From Fagopyrum homotropicum (lineage: Eukaryota > Streptophyta > Magnoliopsida > Caryophyllales > Polygonaceae), in the NCBI GenBank assembly GCA_033239125.1, contig BSWB01000003.1, positions 135,879,820 through 135,943,819 on the forward strand: a DNA stretch of 64,000 bases, given 5' to 3'. Every line of letters begins with the position of its first letter. Position 1 is the stretch's first letter. The position numbers and the translations under genes are program-made. Shown here piece after piece: positions 19,901-29,500 of this stretch. The notes beneath the pieces were generated by a model. That model was not told the DNA's origin, made no database searches, and was given only the letters and a program-made list of their open reading frames with translations.

Positions 19901-21528
19901 AGCTCAACTACGCCACTACCGAGAAAGAGTTTTTAGCCATTGTCTATGCTATTGACAAGTTTCGCTCTTATCTTGTAGGTGCAAAGGTGATTGTCTACAC
20001 GGATCATGCTGCGATCCGGTACCTCCTTGCGAAGAAAGATGCGAAGCCAAGGCTGATTAGATGGATTCTTCTCCTACAAGAATTCGATCTTGAGATCCGC
20101 GACAAGAAAGGTTCAGAAAATTCTGTTGCGGACCACTTGAGTCGTCTAACACATCTAGAGGACGACCATCTACCCATTGATGACTCCTTTCCGGACGAAC
20201 ACCTACATATCATAGAGGAGTGCATCAACGTGATCTCCAAAGGTAACGAACCATGGTTTGCTGATTTTGTTAACTATTTGGTTTGTCAGGAGATACCACC
20301 CGGACTATCCTACGCTCAAAGGAAGAAGTTCTTTAAGGACGTCCGGGAGTACTATTGGAACGAGCCTCTCCTCTTTAAGAGAGGTCCGGATGGCATCATT
20401 CGGCGATGTGTGCCGGAAGATGAGATGCAAAGTGTCATCCGCCATTGTCATTCACTACCTTGTGGAGGACACGCTAGTTCGAACAAGACTAGCGCAAAGG
20501 TATTGCAATCTGGATTCTTTTGGCCTACTTTGTTTAGAGATGTGCAATCCTTTGTTTCTTGCTGCGATGCTTGTCAAAGAACAGGCAATATTTCTAGAAG
20601 GAATGAGATGCCCCTCAACAACATCCAAGAGGTGGAGATTTTCGACGTTTGGGGAGTCGATTTCATGGGACCATTCCCATCCTCTTGTGGAAACCAATAC
20701 ATACTATTGGCGGTGGATTACGTTTCTAGATGGGTGGAAGCAATTGCCTCTCCCACCAATGATGCCATGGTGGTGGTTAAGTTCTTCAACAAGACCATTT
20801 TCCCGCGATTTGGGACACCGAGGACGATCATTAGTGATGGAGGTTCTCACTTCATTGCCCGTCGCTTTGAAGCTCTTCTAGCTAAGTATGGGGTTACTCA
20901 CAAGATCGCTACCCCTTACCATCCACAAACAAGTGGACAAGTTGAGATCTCAAATAGGGAGATCAAAGGAATCCTAGAGAAGACGGTTTCAAGGACTAGG
21001 AAGGATTGGTCTTTGAAGCTTGACGATGCATTGTGGGCATACCGGACTGCATACAAGACTCCCATAGGAACCACACCATACAACCTTGTGTATGGGAAGT
21101 CTTGTCACTTGCCGGTAGAGTTGGAGCACAAAGCGTTTTGGGCTATCAAGTGGTTGAACTTCAGCATGAAAGAAGCGGGAGAGAAGCGTCTCCTAGACAT
21201 CAATGAGCTGGATGAACTCCGCTTGAACGCTTATGAAAACGCTAAGATCTATAAGGAGAGAGCAAAGCGTTGGCATGATAAGCATATCATTCCAAAGGAC
21301 TTCAAAGAAGGAGATCAAGTTCTCCTCTTCAATTCAAGGCTTCGTCTCTTTCCAGGTAAGCTTAAATCTCGTTGGACCGGACCTTTTCTAATTAAGCGTA
21401 TTTTCCCCCATGGTGCAGTTGAAGTATGGGGTGAAGCGAGCGGAACTTTTAAGGTGAACGGCCAACGACTCAAGAAGTATACGCCGGAACTCCAAGCTGA
21501 GGAGTTTGCGCCTACCGCACTCGAATAA
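16954..21528 (+). CDS. pol: Pol polyprotein of element C: protease, RT, RNase H, integrase
   Basis: Same frame as gag and without a start codon of its own near the 5' end, so it needs read-through or was open before the TGA arose. The protease has CDLGASVSIIP (17767). RT carries the catalytic FMDD (about 19359). RNase H has MCDASDVAIGAALGQ, TTEKEFLAIVYA, YTDHAAIRYLL and ends ADHLSRL. Integrase has an HHCC zinc finger (RHCHSLPCGGHASS ... CDACQRTG), the DDE triad (VDFMGPF, IISDGGSHF, QVEISNREIKG) and a GPFLIKRIFPHGAVEVWGE tail. Order PR-RT-RH-IN is Ty3/gypsy. Between protease and RT (18330-18500) a non-conserved linker holds the family word five times. Confidence 0.92.
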   Translation, partial: NNNRGSNNNNWRSNQQNSGNSYPSNSNSVTPSSSSSTPLRSQGQSSNGGNTSGKEKPDPILETILGKLQGLENRLIKVDDQVSKVDKAQKVLENQMFNHAEEVPRNQGKLPGKTEDNPKGRVMAITTRSGVTTTDPQPTFVEVPVEKDKEKGKEKEDVYVPPPAYKPPLPFPQSRARARLDKQFGKFIELMSKLHINIPFINAIVGMPAYGKFLKELLSNKRKLEEFGEVKMSSDSSDLIKTMKEKMPPKLKDPGSFCIPIGVGDVTYDALCDLGASVSIIPLTLCRKIGLGDPKPVKMTLYMADRSITHPVGIVEDVPVKLGKFIVPIDFVVLDIPADSPVPIILGRPFLATSGCIVKCKSGRLAFDIGKDKVEFVLSTLVKEPIFDEDIYDIQDEEGLSREEVSAILFNDPLQKVITMSLTNVGEDEECNEAIEALEAQEEMHEEEFEKLHDEAENVRIHGHTLYSTTVDSTTKIVPHSRGLYGRGEDVTTVFPFHALNHGRGGQDPPVILAVEESDRGNSSTSSDSSPTHSTPLETSKEMSDASQGSLEAPKAMELKPLPTHLRYAFLGSNSTFPVIVSSELSIDEHEQLMIVLRKHRKAIGYTIEDLVGIKPSLCMHKILMEEDFRTSRQPQRRLNPTMKEVVKKEILKLLDAGIIYPISDSKWVSPVQVVPKKGGMTVITNKNNELIPTRTVTGWRMCIDYRKLNNATRKDHFPLPFIDQMLERLAQHSHFCYLDGYSGFFQIPIHPDDQEKTTFTCPWGTFAYRRMPFGLCNAPATFQRCMMAIFSEYIEEIMEVFMDDFSVYGSSFNDCLSNLSLVLQRCEDTNLVLNWEKCQFMVKEGIVLGHLVSSRGIEVDKAKIETIEKLPPPISVKGIRSFLGHAGFYRRFIKDISKISKPLTNLLMKDAVFEFSQECLDAFNTIRQALISAPIIQPPDWTLPFEIMCDASDVAIGAALGQRKEGRTHAIYYASKTLDEAQLNYATTEKEFLAIVYAIDKFRSYLVGAKVIVYTDHAAIRYLLAKKDAKPRLIRWILLLQEFDLEIRDKKGSENSVADHLSRLTHLEDDHLPIDDSFPDEHLHIIEECINVISKGNEPWFADFVNYLVCQEIPPGLSYAQRKKFFKDVREYYWNEPLLFKRGPDGIIRRCVPEDEMQSVIRHCHSLPCGGHASSNKTSAKVLQSGFFWPTLFRDVQSFVSCCDACQRTGNISRRNEMPLNNIQEVEIFDVWGVDFMGPFPSSCGNQYILLAVDYVSRWVEAIASPTNDAMVVVKFFNKTIFPRFGTPRTIISDGGSHFIARRFEALLAKYGVTHKIATPYHPQTSGQVEISNREIKGILEKTVSRTRKDWSLKLDDALWAYRTAYKTPIGTTPYNLVYGKSCHLPVELEHKAFWAIKWLNFSMKEAGEKRLLDINELDELRLNAYENAKIYKERAKRWHDKHIIPKDFKEGDQVLLFNSRLRLFPGKLKSRWTGPFLIKRIFPHGAVEVWGEASGTFKVNGQRLKKYTPELQAEEFAPTALE
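18334..18500 (+). promoter_or_regulatory. CCACGG/CCGTGG word cluster inside the C pol linker
   Basis: Half-sites and palindromes (ATTCCACGACCGTGGAT near 18353, AACCACGGCCGTGG near 18455) occur within coding sequence between protease and RT. They fall in different codon phases, and D has a different word and a different peptide in the same place. This points to selection on the nucleotides and not on the protein. Confidence 0.55.
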
Positions 21529-21538
21529 GTGCGAGAAT

Positions 21539-21588
21539 GGTCTAGCTACGGACCTTAAACAAAGCGCTTCTTGGGAGGCAACCCAAGG
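21539..21588 (+). promoter_or_regulatory. Post-pol conserved stem-loop block (element C copy)
   Basis: Starts 11 bases after the pol stop. GGTC (21539-21542) pairs with GACC (21551-21554); then AAGCGCTT; then CTTGGG-AGGCAA-CCCAAG, a 6-bp stem with a hexaloop. Best-preserved copy of the second hairpin in the window. Confidence 0.65.
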
Positions 21589-22358
21589 TATTGCATTTTT
21601 GTTTTTGTTTTCGATTCATAGATTAGCTTAGTATAGACGTTTGTTTGCTTTGTTTTTGCCTCGATTTCTTCCGGTATGTTCGTGTTTTTGGATGTAGGAT
21701 CGATGGAGAAGGAAAAGGGAAGGATAATGTCGAAGAAAAGTGACGAAATTTGGACTTTGGAGCTTTACAGAGGGTTCCACGGTCTAAATTACGGACGTCA
21801 TAGCTACAGTACCCGTAATTTCCAAAAGCCTTTGAAAAATCACCAAAACCACGGTTCCGTACACTTCCACGGCCGTGGAACACCGCGACAGACCGTGATT
21901 TTCAAAATTTTGCCTGCGACTATATAAGCCACATTCTTCACAAAAACCACCCAAAACCCCTCTTTCCACGACCTAAGTGCCGAAAACCCACGACCCTCTC
22001 TCAATTCTTCGTTTCCTAATCGTTTTCAACGATTCTTCTTCCTAAACTGCAACAAATTCAACCACAAACAAGATCCAAGCGACGAATCGAGCAGAAATTC
22101 ACCAACAAACGCGCATTTCGGATTTTTCAATCCGAAAAAGAGGTTTTCTTCTCCCTTCTTGATTCTTGCCGATTTGGTTGTTTTTGTTAGAGATTTTTAG
22201 GAAGAACTGATTGAGATTGGAGGAAATTAGACTAGGACTGCCTGTTGTGGAGATTGATTGCTGATTTGTTGAGATTCGTGATTTTCTGAGACGAATCACG
22301 GTCTCTGGGTAAATTACGGCCGTGGTTTTCTGAAGAACAGACCGTAATTTTGAGCAGA
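21589..22358 (+). other. Element C spacer between pol and the ATHILA ORF, with two word clusters
   Basis: A 0.8-kb leader. Family words cluster at 21776-21899 (TTCCACGGCCGTGGAA at 21865-21880) and at 22298-22345. The second is a triplet: half-site ACGGTCT (22298-22304), central ACGGCCGT (22316-22323), inverted half-site AGACCGT (22339-22345), ending 13 bases before the ATG of the ORF. D and F have the same geometry at this point with their own words. CTATATAAGCC near 21920 might be a TATA box for a separate transcript; this is a guess. Confidence 0.5.
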
Positions 22359-23930
22359 ATGGATTTTGTGAGAAGAGTTTCAGGGAGGATAAAAGAGAAG
22401 AAGAATGAGCAGAATAAGAAGAGGAAGGGTAATCCCTCCTCCTCCTCATCCTCTAGGGCACCACCACCCTCTTCACCTTCACCTCCATCCTCACCTTCAC
22501 CTCCATCCTCACCTCCTCACCCTAGAGTCCCGACCATACACGACGATCATCTCGATGCACTTGAGAGGATCAAGGATAGGGCAGTGATTGGCCCTAGGTA
22601 CTTGTTGTTGGAGGATCTAGCTCCTCTCAACATTGTTGATGACCTTACTTGGCTCTTGGATAGAGCCGGATTAGTTGTCTTCTCGGCTATCCGAGAAGAC
22701 GCATATGAGGAGATTACACGGGAGGTTGTGACATCCTTTGAGCACAACCACGTAGATAGGACCGTCTCTTTCCGCCTCATGGAGAGAGACTACCATTTGA
22801 GTATCCGTGAGTTTGGGACCATTTTCGGGTTCCATGAGACCTTTAATGGTCGATTTCCGAGTGGCGTTTACGCCAAGGACTTTTGGAAGGAGGTTGCGAT
22901 GATATACGCCGACGAGGACCGTTGGCAACCCGCTGATACCAAGGCTAGATTGATGTACCATCTAGCCTTGAAGATAACTCACCGTGTTCTTTCGGAGTGT
23001 CTCTTTCCTAGGACGGAGATGCCCCAAAAGATCAAGACAGATGAGCTATTCTTGCTTTACTCCATGCTGTATGGACGCCGGGCTGATTGTGCCACTCTCT
23101 TGGCTGCTACGATGAGCAAGCTCAAGAACAAGAAGAAGGGCAACATAGGATATGGTGGGATAGTTACCCACATTGCTAGGAGTTTTGGTGTCGACTTTTC
23201 TGCTTGCACCCGCATACTGGCCGTTCCTTTAGGGCTACATGCTTTCATGGTTAGGGGTCTCATCTTCCCCACACATAGAGGTCCGCCTTATGCGGGCATG
23301 CCTTGGGAGAGTAGGACGGGTAGGGGTATAGAGTGGCTGCCGGAGTACTCCATTATGGCTGGACGCCATAATTGGAAGGAGACATTCGCTGCTATGCATG
23401 CGAACAGGATAGTAGCTCCCCCTTATGTCCCACCACCGGTTGTCGAGGAGGAGGATATGGGAGATCAGTTTGAGAGTGGAGGAGGAGCGAAGCAGGAGTT
23501 TGGCACGTTTCCGGACCAGCCGGAGGCGGCCCCAGATGTACCTAGATGCTCTCCACGTCCAGCTAGAGCCTCAGGCTCGTCATCTCGCCGCGCTAGCGTG
23601 AGTGAGAGGCCCACGTGGATGACCACACCTCCCGCATGGTATGGCGTTCCCCCTCCTTGGTCTACAGAGCAGCTAGCAGCACCTCCACCAGCACCAGCAC
23701 CGTCCGACGCCCCAGCATGGTACAGTCAGGCCCCGGGATGGTACGAGCAGATGCCGGATTGGGCTACCGGACTTTCAGAGAGAGTAGGAGCATTGGAGAT
23801 CCGAGCCGATGCTAGAGACGGACGCCTAGACGACCTCGACCACATGATGAGGGACGTCTACCGCCAGCAGTTTGGGCGGTTCTACGATCCTAACTTCTCT
23901 CCATTCCCGCCTCCGCCGGCACCGCAGTGA
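22359..23930 (+). CDS. ATHILA-type ORF of element C (env position)
   Basis: Open frame of 523 codons. I take the ATG at 22359 (MDFVRRVSGR), which aligns with MDLVKR of D. A basic N-terminus and a proline/serine-rich run are followed by the conserved ATHILA core: DDLTWLLDRAGL, IREDAYEEIT, VSFRLMERDYHLSI, FGTIFGF, TEMPQKIKTDELFLLYSM, KGNIGYGGIVTHIA. A low-complexity proline-rich tail (PPAPAPSDAP) ends the protein. The family is known as the Arabidopsis retrotransposon ORF-1 (ATHILA) domain and sits where other Athila lineages have an env-like gene. I see no signal peptide or membrane segment, so an envelope role is not supported by this sequence. Function unknown. Confidence 0.85.
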   Translation: MDFVRRVSGRIKEKKNEQNKKRKGNPSSSSSSRAPPPSSPSPPSSPSPPSSPPHPRVPTIHDDHLDALERIKDRAVIGPRYLLLEDLAPLNIVDDLTWLLDRAGLVVFSAIREDAYEEITREVVTSFEHNHVDRTVSFRLMERDYHLSIREFGTIFGFHETFNGRFPSGVYAKDFWKEVAMIYADEDRWQPADTKARLMYHLALKITHRVLSECLFPRTEMPQKIKTDELFLLYSMLYGRRADCATLLAATMSKLKNKKKGNIGYGGIVTHIARSFGVDFSACTRILAVPLGLHAFMVRGLIFPTHRGPPYAGMPWESRTGRGIEWLPEYSIMAGRHNWKETFAAMHANRIVAPPYVPPPVVEEEDMGDQFESGGGAKQEFGTFPDQPEAAPDVPRCSPRPARASGSSSRRASVSERPTWMTTPPAWYGVPPPWSTEQLAAPPPAPAPSDAPAWYSQAPGWYEQMPDWATGLSERVGALEIRADARDGRLDDLDHMMRDVYRQQFGRFYDPNFSPFPPPPAPQ

Positions 23931-24015
23931 TTTGATGCATGACCGTTTGTTTTAGACATTCCCGCCACCACTTTGTGAGTTTCTTTTTCTTTTCTTCTTT
24001 TCTTTCTTTCTTTTT

Positions 24016-24055
24016 GAACATTAGGGACAATGTTCGTCCTAAGTATGGGGTGGGA
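24016..24055 (+). promoter_or_regulatory. Internal hairpin plus PPT-like tract (element C)
   Basis: GAACATT (24016-24022), loop AGGGAC, AATGTTC (24029-24035), then AAGTATGGGGTGGGA (24041-24055). The stem bases differ from those of A and D (CACATTG/CAATGTG), yet pairing is kept, which supports a real structure. Confidence 0.65.
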
Positions 24056-24763
24056 TGTACTAAAAAGTTTGTAATAACTCTACTTACTATGTTTGCTTCT
24101 ATTCAAGACTATTTGCATGTTCATTATCTGTTTCACGTTTCATTATCGCATTGCATGAAAAAGAACTTGAAAAACCCATAAAAATTGAAAAATTTTGAAA
24201 ATTTTGTGCTTCTAATGAATTGAGATGATTTCTATGATAATCACTACTTGTGAATTGAGTTTGATGACAATTGCATGCTTAAAAGAATTGTGAATTGAAA
24301 AGAACTTGAATGAATAAATTTTACCTCTTTTGCAAGTTTCATAATGTGAAGAATGTTACCTAAATCATGTTGAGAAATTGATGTTGAAACCATACTATAA
24401 GTTCTTATACTTCTTGTTGAGATGATTAAGGCAATTCGATTTTTCTTTCTTCTTTCTTTTGACCATTTTAGCTCCTCATTGAAATATTAGCCTCCTTTAC
24501 CTATCCGGGAACTTGGAGAAGTGAATGAAAAAGGCATGTTAGATGTGGGAGGGCCATGAGAGCAATTATTTGCAATCAAAAGAATAGAAAGAAATTATAG
24601 GTTTGGGGAAGTCAATCATGACGATGAGTAACTCGGCACCATTCACATAGCCGGGTGTTTGTGTCTTGCCAAAGTCGGATTGAGCGATATTCCTAGCGGA
24701 TTATGGTATGTGCGCTAAGGGTTTGAGGCATCTCATAAAAATTGAGAAACGCCAATCTCCTAG
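24056..24763 (+). other. Element C 3' UTR, left part, with conserved block
   Basis: AT-rich and without a gene. The block conserved in all Athila elements here runs from ATAGGTTTGGGG (24598) to the D insertion, with GTAACTCGGCACC, CACATAGCCGGGTG and TTGCCAAAGTC. CCTAG (24759-24763) is the left target copy for D. The block continues after D at 37764. Confidence 0.6.
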
Positions 24764-26397
24764 TGATGACATGAATTATGTACCATCATATTCATGCATA
24801 TTGTAGAAGATTGTCTCAGTTTACCTTGCATTTAGAGAGATTTTGTATGCCTTTTATGTCCTATTCAATCAATTGTCGGAAATAGAGGTCTACACGAGAT
24901 TTTGATGAATTGTAGGTAAATGGAGCGGAATTCGAAGCAAAAATGGAGCAAGAAGCATCTAAGGATGTTAAGGAAGCTAAAGGAGTCTTAGAAGGATCAC
25001 AAAGAGCTAAGGAATTGCAAAGGAGAAGCATAGAATACGAACCAAAGGAAGAGCACTTTCTGTTGAAGAAAATCGTGCCAATATATATATAAATCGGACG
25101 ATTTTCATACCTTGAAATCGAACGGTTTTGCACCTAAATCGACTGGGTAGATTTTCTTCACGATTCGGCCAAATGAAAAGACGACACAAAGCCCAATTAT
25201 TTTGGGCTAGAGGAGAGTTTTGCCAAACGGCCCATCTGCAAGAAACTATAGAAGAGAACCCTACGAACGAAGACGAGAAGGCCGCACTGGAAAATCTTTA
25301 CACGTTTGGGAGAAATCAACGATTCTTGGAGAGAGATTGAAGAGCTTTTGCCGGAAAGTTATCCTTGATCTTGGATTGTGAGATTTCTTTATCCATTGCA
25401 TTGTTTATGGTTTGTGAACACGAAATTGAGTTGTTTGAAAGATACATTGAGTAGATTTGACAATTGTTTAAAGATTTGAAAGTTATTGATTTTTTCATTC
25501 AAGATTTGGTTTCTTTGCGATATCTTTCTCAATAATTAATTTGATTCGATTTTGAAAATGGTTGGCTAAAAACCCTGTGATTCTGGGAGGATAGTTGATG
25601 ATTAAGGCTTAGATGATGATAGACTGAACTCATTCAAACATTAGGACCCTGAGAGTTTAGATTTTAGTTTTGCGACAAACAGGAAAATCGGACTGTTCTT
25701 GAGGAAAATTGGCCGATTTTCTTATGAACAGGGCGATTTATTCTTCTGACGAACTTTAATTGAATCAATCTTTAACCAAAACTAATCCTTGCCTAAATCC
25801 CAATCTTGATTTACCTTTTTACCCTCTAATTGAATGTATGAAGACACTTCAAACCTGATTCTACGTTTATTAGATTAAGATTTCAAGATTTGGGTAATAA
25901 AGAGACTCAACATCCTTTATTGAGATTTTAATTGTGCTTGCTATTCTTTACTTTGGAGAGTCATATCCTGGAGTTTTAGATAGTTAGTTTGAATATAATT
26001 CTTGTCTTTAGATCTTTCCATATTGCAGCCTCAACAACCCTTATAGAGAGAACCTTTAGATTAGTCATATAGGTTTCGGAACTTCACCGTACGAATCCTA
26101 CCTTTGAGCAATTAATCTTGGCAATATAAACTCTGTCCTATATCTATAGAAGTGTCTTGAATCGAAAGCCGAAATCGGATACTTGAATCCTTGGAATCAT
26201 TTCACTCTTATTTGATCACAAAAGCTTTTCGCACTTTTTGCTAGATAATTGAAATCGGAATTATTCTCACCAAATCCCTGAGTTCGACTCTGGAATTCTT
26301 ACCTTATTACAGCTGATCCGTACACTGCGGGTTCGCTTTGCTTTTGAGTTCTAGATATAAATTTAAGACTTTGGTGCATACACCTTTTGAGCGAACA
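24764..26397 (+). repeat. 5' LTR of element D (1634 bp)
   Basis: Starts TGATGACATG, ends GAGCGAACA. ATATATATATAAAT at about 25081-25093 is a likely TATA region. The family word (AATCG/CGATT half-sites and AAAATCGGCCGATTTT-type palindromes) clusters at 25072-25175 and 25682-25745. The U5 word CCGTACACTGCGGGTTCGC is at about 26317-26335. No ACTTACCCGGTAA repeats, as in C. Confidence 0.93.
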
Positions 26398-26403
26398 AGT
26401 TTT

Positions 26404-26421
26404 TGGCGCCGTTGCCGGGGA
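26404..26421 (+). other. Primer-binding site of D (tRNA-Asp)
   Basis: TGGCGCCGTTGCCGGGGA, perfect, 6 bases after the LTR. Confidence 0.93.
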
Positions 26422-26524
26422 TTTGGTCTAGATCAAATCCGGTTTTCGGTTGTCTAGCTTGAGAGCTCTTGCTCTTGTGATTTGATTTGTCTACTTGAGT
26501 GATCTTTGCAGGTTCTTTAGGTAT

Positions 26525-29500
26525 ATGCGAAAGACTAGATCCACTAAAGATCTAATTCCTTTCGATCCCGAATTAGAAAGAACTTTGAGGAGAAAGTTGA
26601 AGGAGAAGAAAATGGCTGAAAACGATGAGAGAAACTACAAGGCTGAACTGAACGAAGCTCAACGCCAACTCCAGTTGAGTGAGAAAGCACGAAAAGAAGC
26701 TGAAATAAGTCATCAATTTCAGATTGATGAACTAAGAGCTATGATGTTGGACATGAAGTTGGAGTTGAACGAATCCAAGAAGAAGAAGAAAGTCAAGACA
26801 CCAACTAAGTCCATTCGAAATGACTCATCCGATGATGAAGAGATTGATCCGGACATGCCGGAACTTGAAGAGATTGATCCATCACTTCGTCCTACCCGAA
26901 ACACCCCAACACCAAAGGTTGTTCCTCGCATACCAACTAGGAACGTTAGAGTTGTTAATAACGAAGAAAGACCCCGAACTTTGGGGCAACGGATGGATCC
27001 AATTCAGCAACCACGCCGTCTAGGTGTGGATTTCGGAGCTGAAGACATTCAAGAGTTTAGCTTCTCACCACAAGTCATCACCATGGTTCGCCAAAGTCAA
27101 TATGGCGGAGCAAGTACTGAATCTCCACATCAACACTTGCAGAATTTTGAGATTCTCATGGAGACTATGAAGCCAAAGAAGGCTACTACAAGCAACTACA
27201 AGATCAAACCGTTCTTCTTTTCTTTGAAGGACAAGGCTCTAGCTTGGTACCAAACACTTCCAGCTGCGAAGTTAGCTACATGGGAGGAATTGTCTTCGGA
27301 ATTTCTCACCAAGTTCTTTCCGCCGTCCAAAACGGCGGAATTAAGAGGTAAAATAAATGCTTTTTCTATGAAACCTAATGAAAGCTTGTTTCAATCTTGG
27401 GAAAGGTTTCAAGATCTATTGTTGGATTGCCCACACCATGGCATTTCCAAGCTGGAATTATTGGAGATCTACTACAAAGGGTTAGATGTGGAGACACAAT
27501 TCAACCTCCAATCTCTCTCTTGTGGCACATTCATGGATATGAGAGAGGATGATGCTTGGGACTTCATTGAGAAGCAAGCCCAAGTAATTGAGAAGTATTC
27601 CCACCGGAAGGTGGACTCAAATAGCCGAAATCAAGGCGATTCGGGAGCCAAGTTGAATCAAGCGGCTCAAACACAAATATTCTCCCTCAAAGATGACATC
27701 AAAGAATTGAGGGAAGTGCTCAAAACGAGTCTTCAAAAGACTAAGGAGCAAGAAGCCAACTACATGGGGCGGGACAACAATCAAAGGAATGATAATCGGA
27801 ATTCCAATTGGAGCAACAACAACAATAACAACCGAAACTCCAATTGGAACAACAACAACAATAGGAACTCAAATAACAACAATTGGAGGTCAAATCAGCA
27901 AAGTCCAGGTAATCCTTACTCTTATGCTGAAAAGGCTCTAACACCTCCATCTTCCTCTACTCCTTCAACAAGCCAGGGACAATCAAGCGGATCAAGCAAA
28001 CCGGATCCCATGCTAGAAACGATCCTAGGCAAGCTACAAGGATTGGAGAGTTACATAACTTCGGTTGACAAATCTCACAAAGCTTTAGAAAACCAAGTAT
28101 TCAACAAAGCCGGAGAAGTTCCAAGAGATCAAGGGAAGCTTCCCGGAAAGACAGAAGATAACCCAAAGGGAAGGGTTATGGCAATAACCACTAGGAGCGG
28201 AAAAACGACCACCGATCCTCAACCTAAAGTAGTTGATACCGCCACAAAAGAAGGAGAGGCAAAAGAGAAGGAAGAAGTCTATGTTCCTCCTCCCGCTTAC
28301 AAACCACCTCTACCTTTTCCTCAATCTAGAGCGCGTGCACGCCTAGATAAACATTTTGGTAAGTTTGTTGAACTTATGAGTAAGCTACATATTAACATAC
28401 CTTTTATGGATGCAATTTTAGGTATGCCGGCTTACGGGAAATTCCTCAAGGAGATCCTCTCTAATAAGAGGAAATTGGAAGACATAGGAGAAGTCAAGAT
28501 GAGTATGGAGTCATCCGAACTCATCAAGACTATGACGGAGAATATGCCACCCAAGCTCCGTGATCCAGGATCCTTTTGCATACCCATCACTTTGGGAGAA
28601 GCTACCTATGATGCTCTTTGTGACCTTGGAGCAAGTGTGAGTATCATACCTCTCGCTCTATGCAAGGCAGTTGGTCTAGGAGAGCCTAGACCGGTGAAGA
28701 TCACACTCTACATGGCTGATCGTTCCACCACTAAGCCGGTGGGAATATTAGAAGACATTCCAGTAAAGCTCGGTAAGTTTTACATCCTAATAGATTTTGT
28801 CGTTCTTGACATACCTGCAGATTACCCGGTTCCCATCATCCTTGGGAGACCATTCCTTGCCACATCCGGATGCATGGTAGATTGCAAGAACGGCCAGCTA
28901 TCCTTCCATATTGGCGAAGAAAAGATAGAGTTCATACTCTCTTCCTTAATCAAGGAGCCGGCCTTGAAGGACGATGCTTTTGAAATTGTTGATGAAGAGG
29001 AGTCTAGAGAGGTAGTAAGTTCGATCTTGATGAAATACCCCCTCCAAAAGGTTCTTAGTATGAGCATCATGGAAGAAGGAGTAGAGCATGATTGCAATGA
29101 GGATGTGAGAGCATTAAACGATGTGGAAGAAGAACTAGGAGTAAAGATTGAAGAATTAGAATTGACTCCGGAAACTGTGAAGAAAATCGACCTGCCAGAA
29201 ATAAATCGTCCGATTTATGAAGATACAATCCGATTTTTCTCGACAGAAACAAAAATCGACCTGACAACATTAAATCGTCCGATTCACGAAGAGGTGACCC
29301 GATTTTTTCCGACAGAAAGAAAAATCGTGCAGCAGATCGACCGATTTATTACAGGGGAGGTCGATTCAATGGGTAATTCTCTGGATTCTCCAAACTTCAC
29401 CGCAGCCGCTTCCGAATCTAATGATGAAGTACTCCCACCTCTAGAGACCTCTTCCACAACACCCGAAGGCCACGATTCGTCATCAACCAAAGCACCTCCA

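Noticed and set aside
22359..23930. Envelope glycoprotein
   Set aside because: No signal peptide, no transmembrane segment and no cysteine pattern are visible; the sequence matches the ATHILA ORF family of unknown function.
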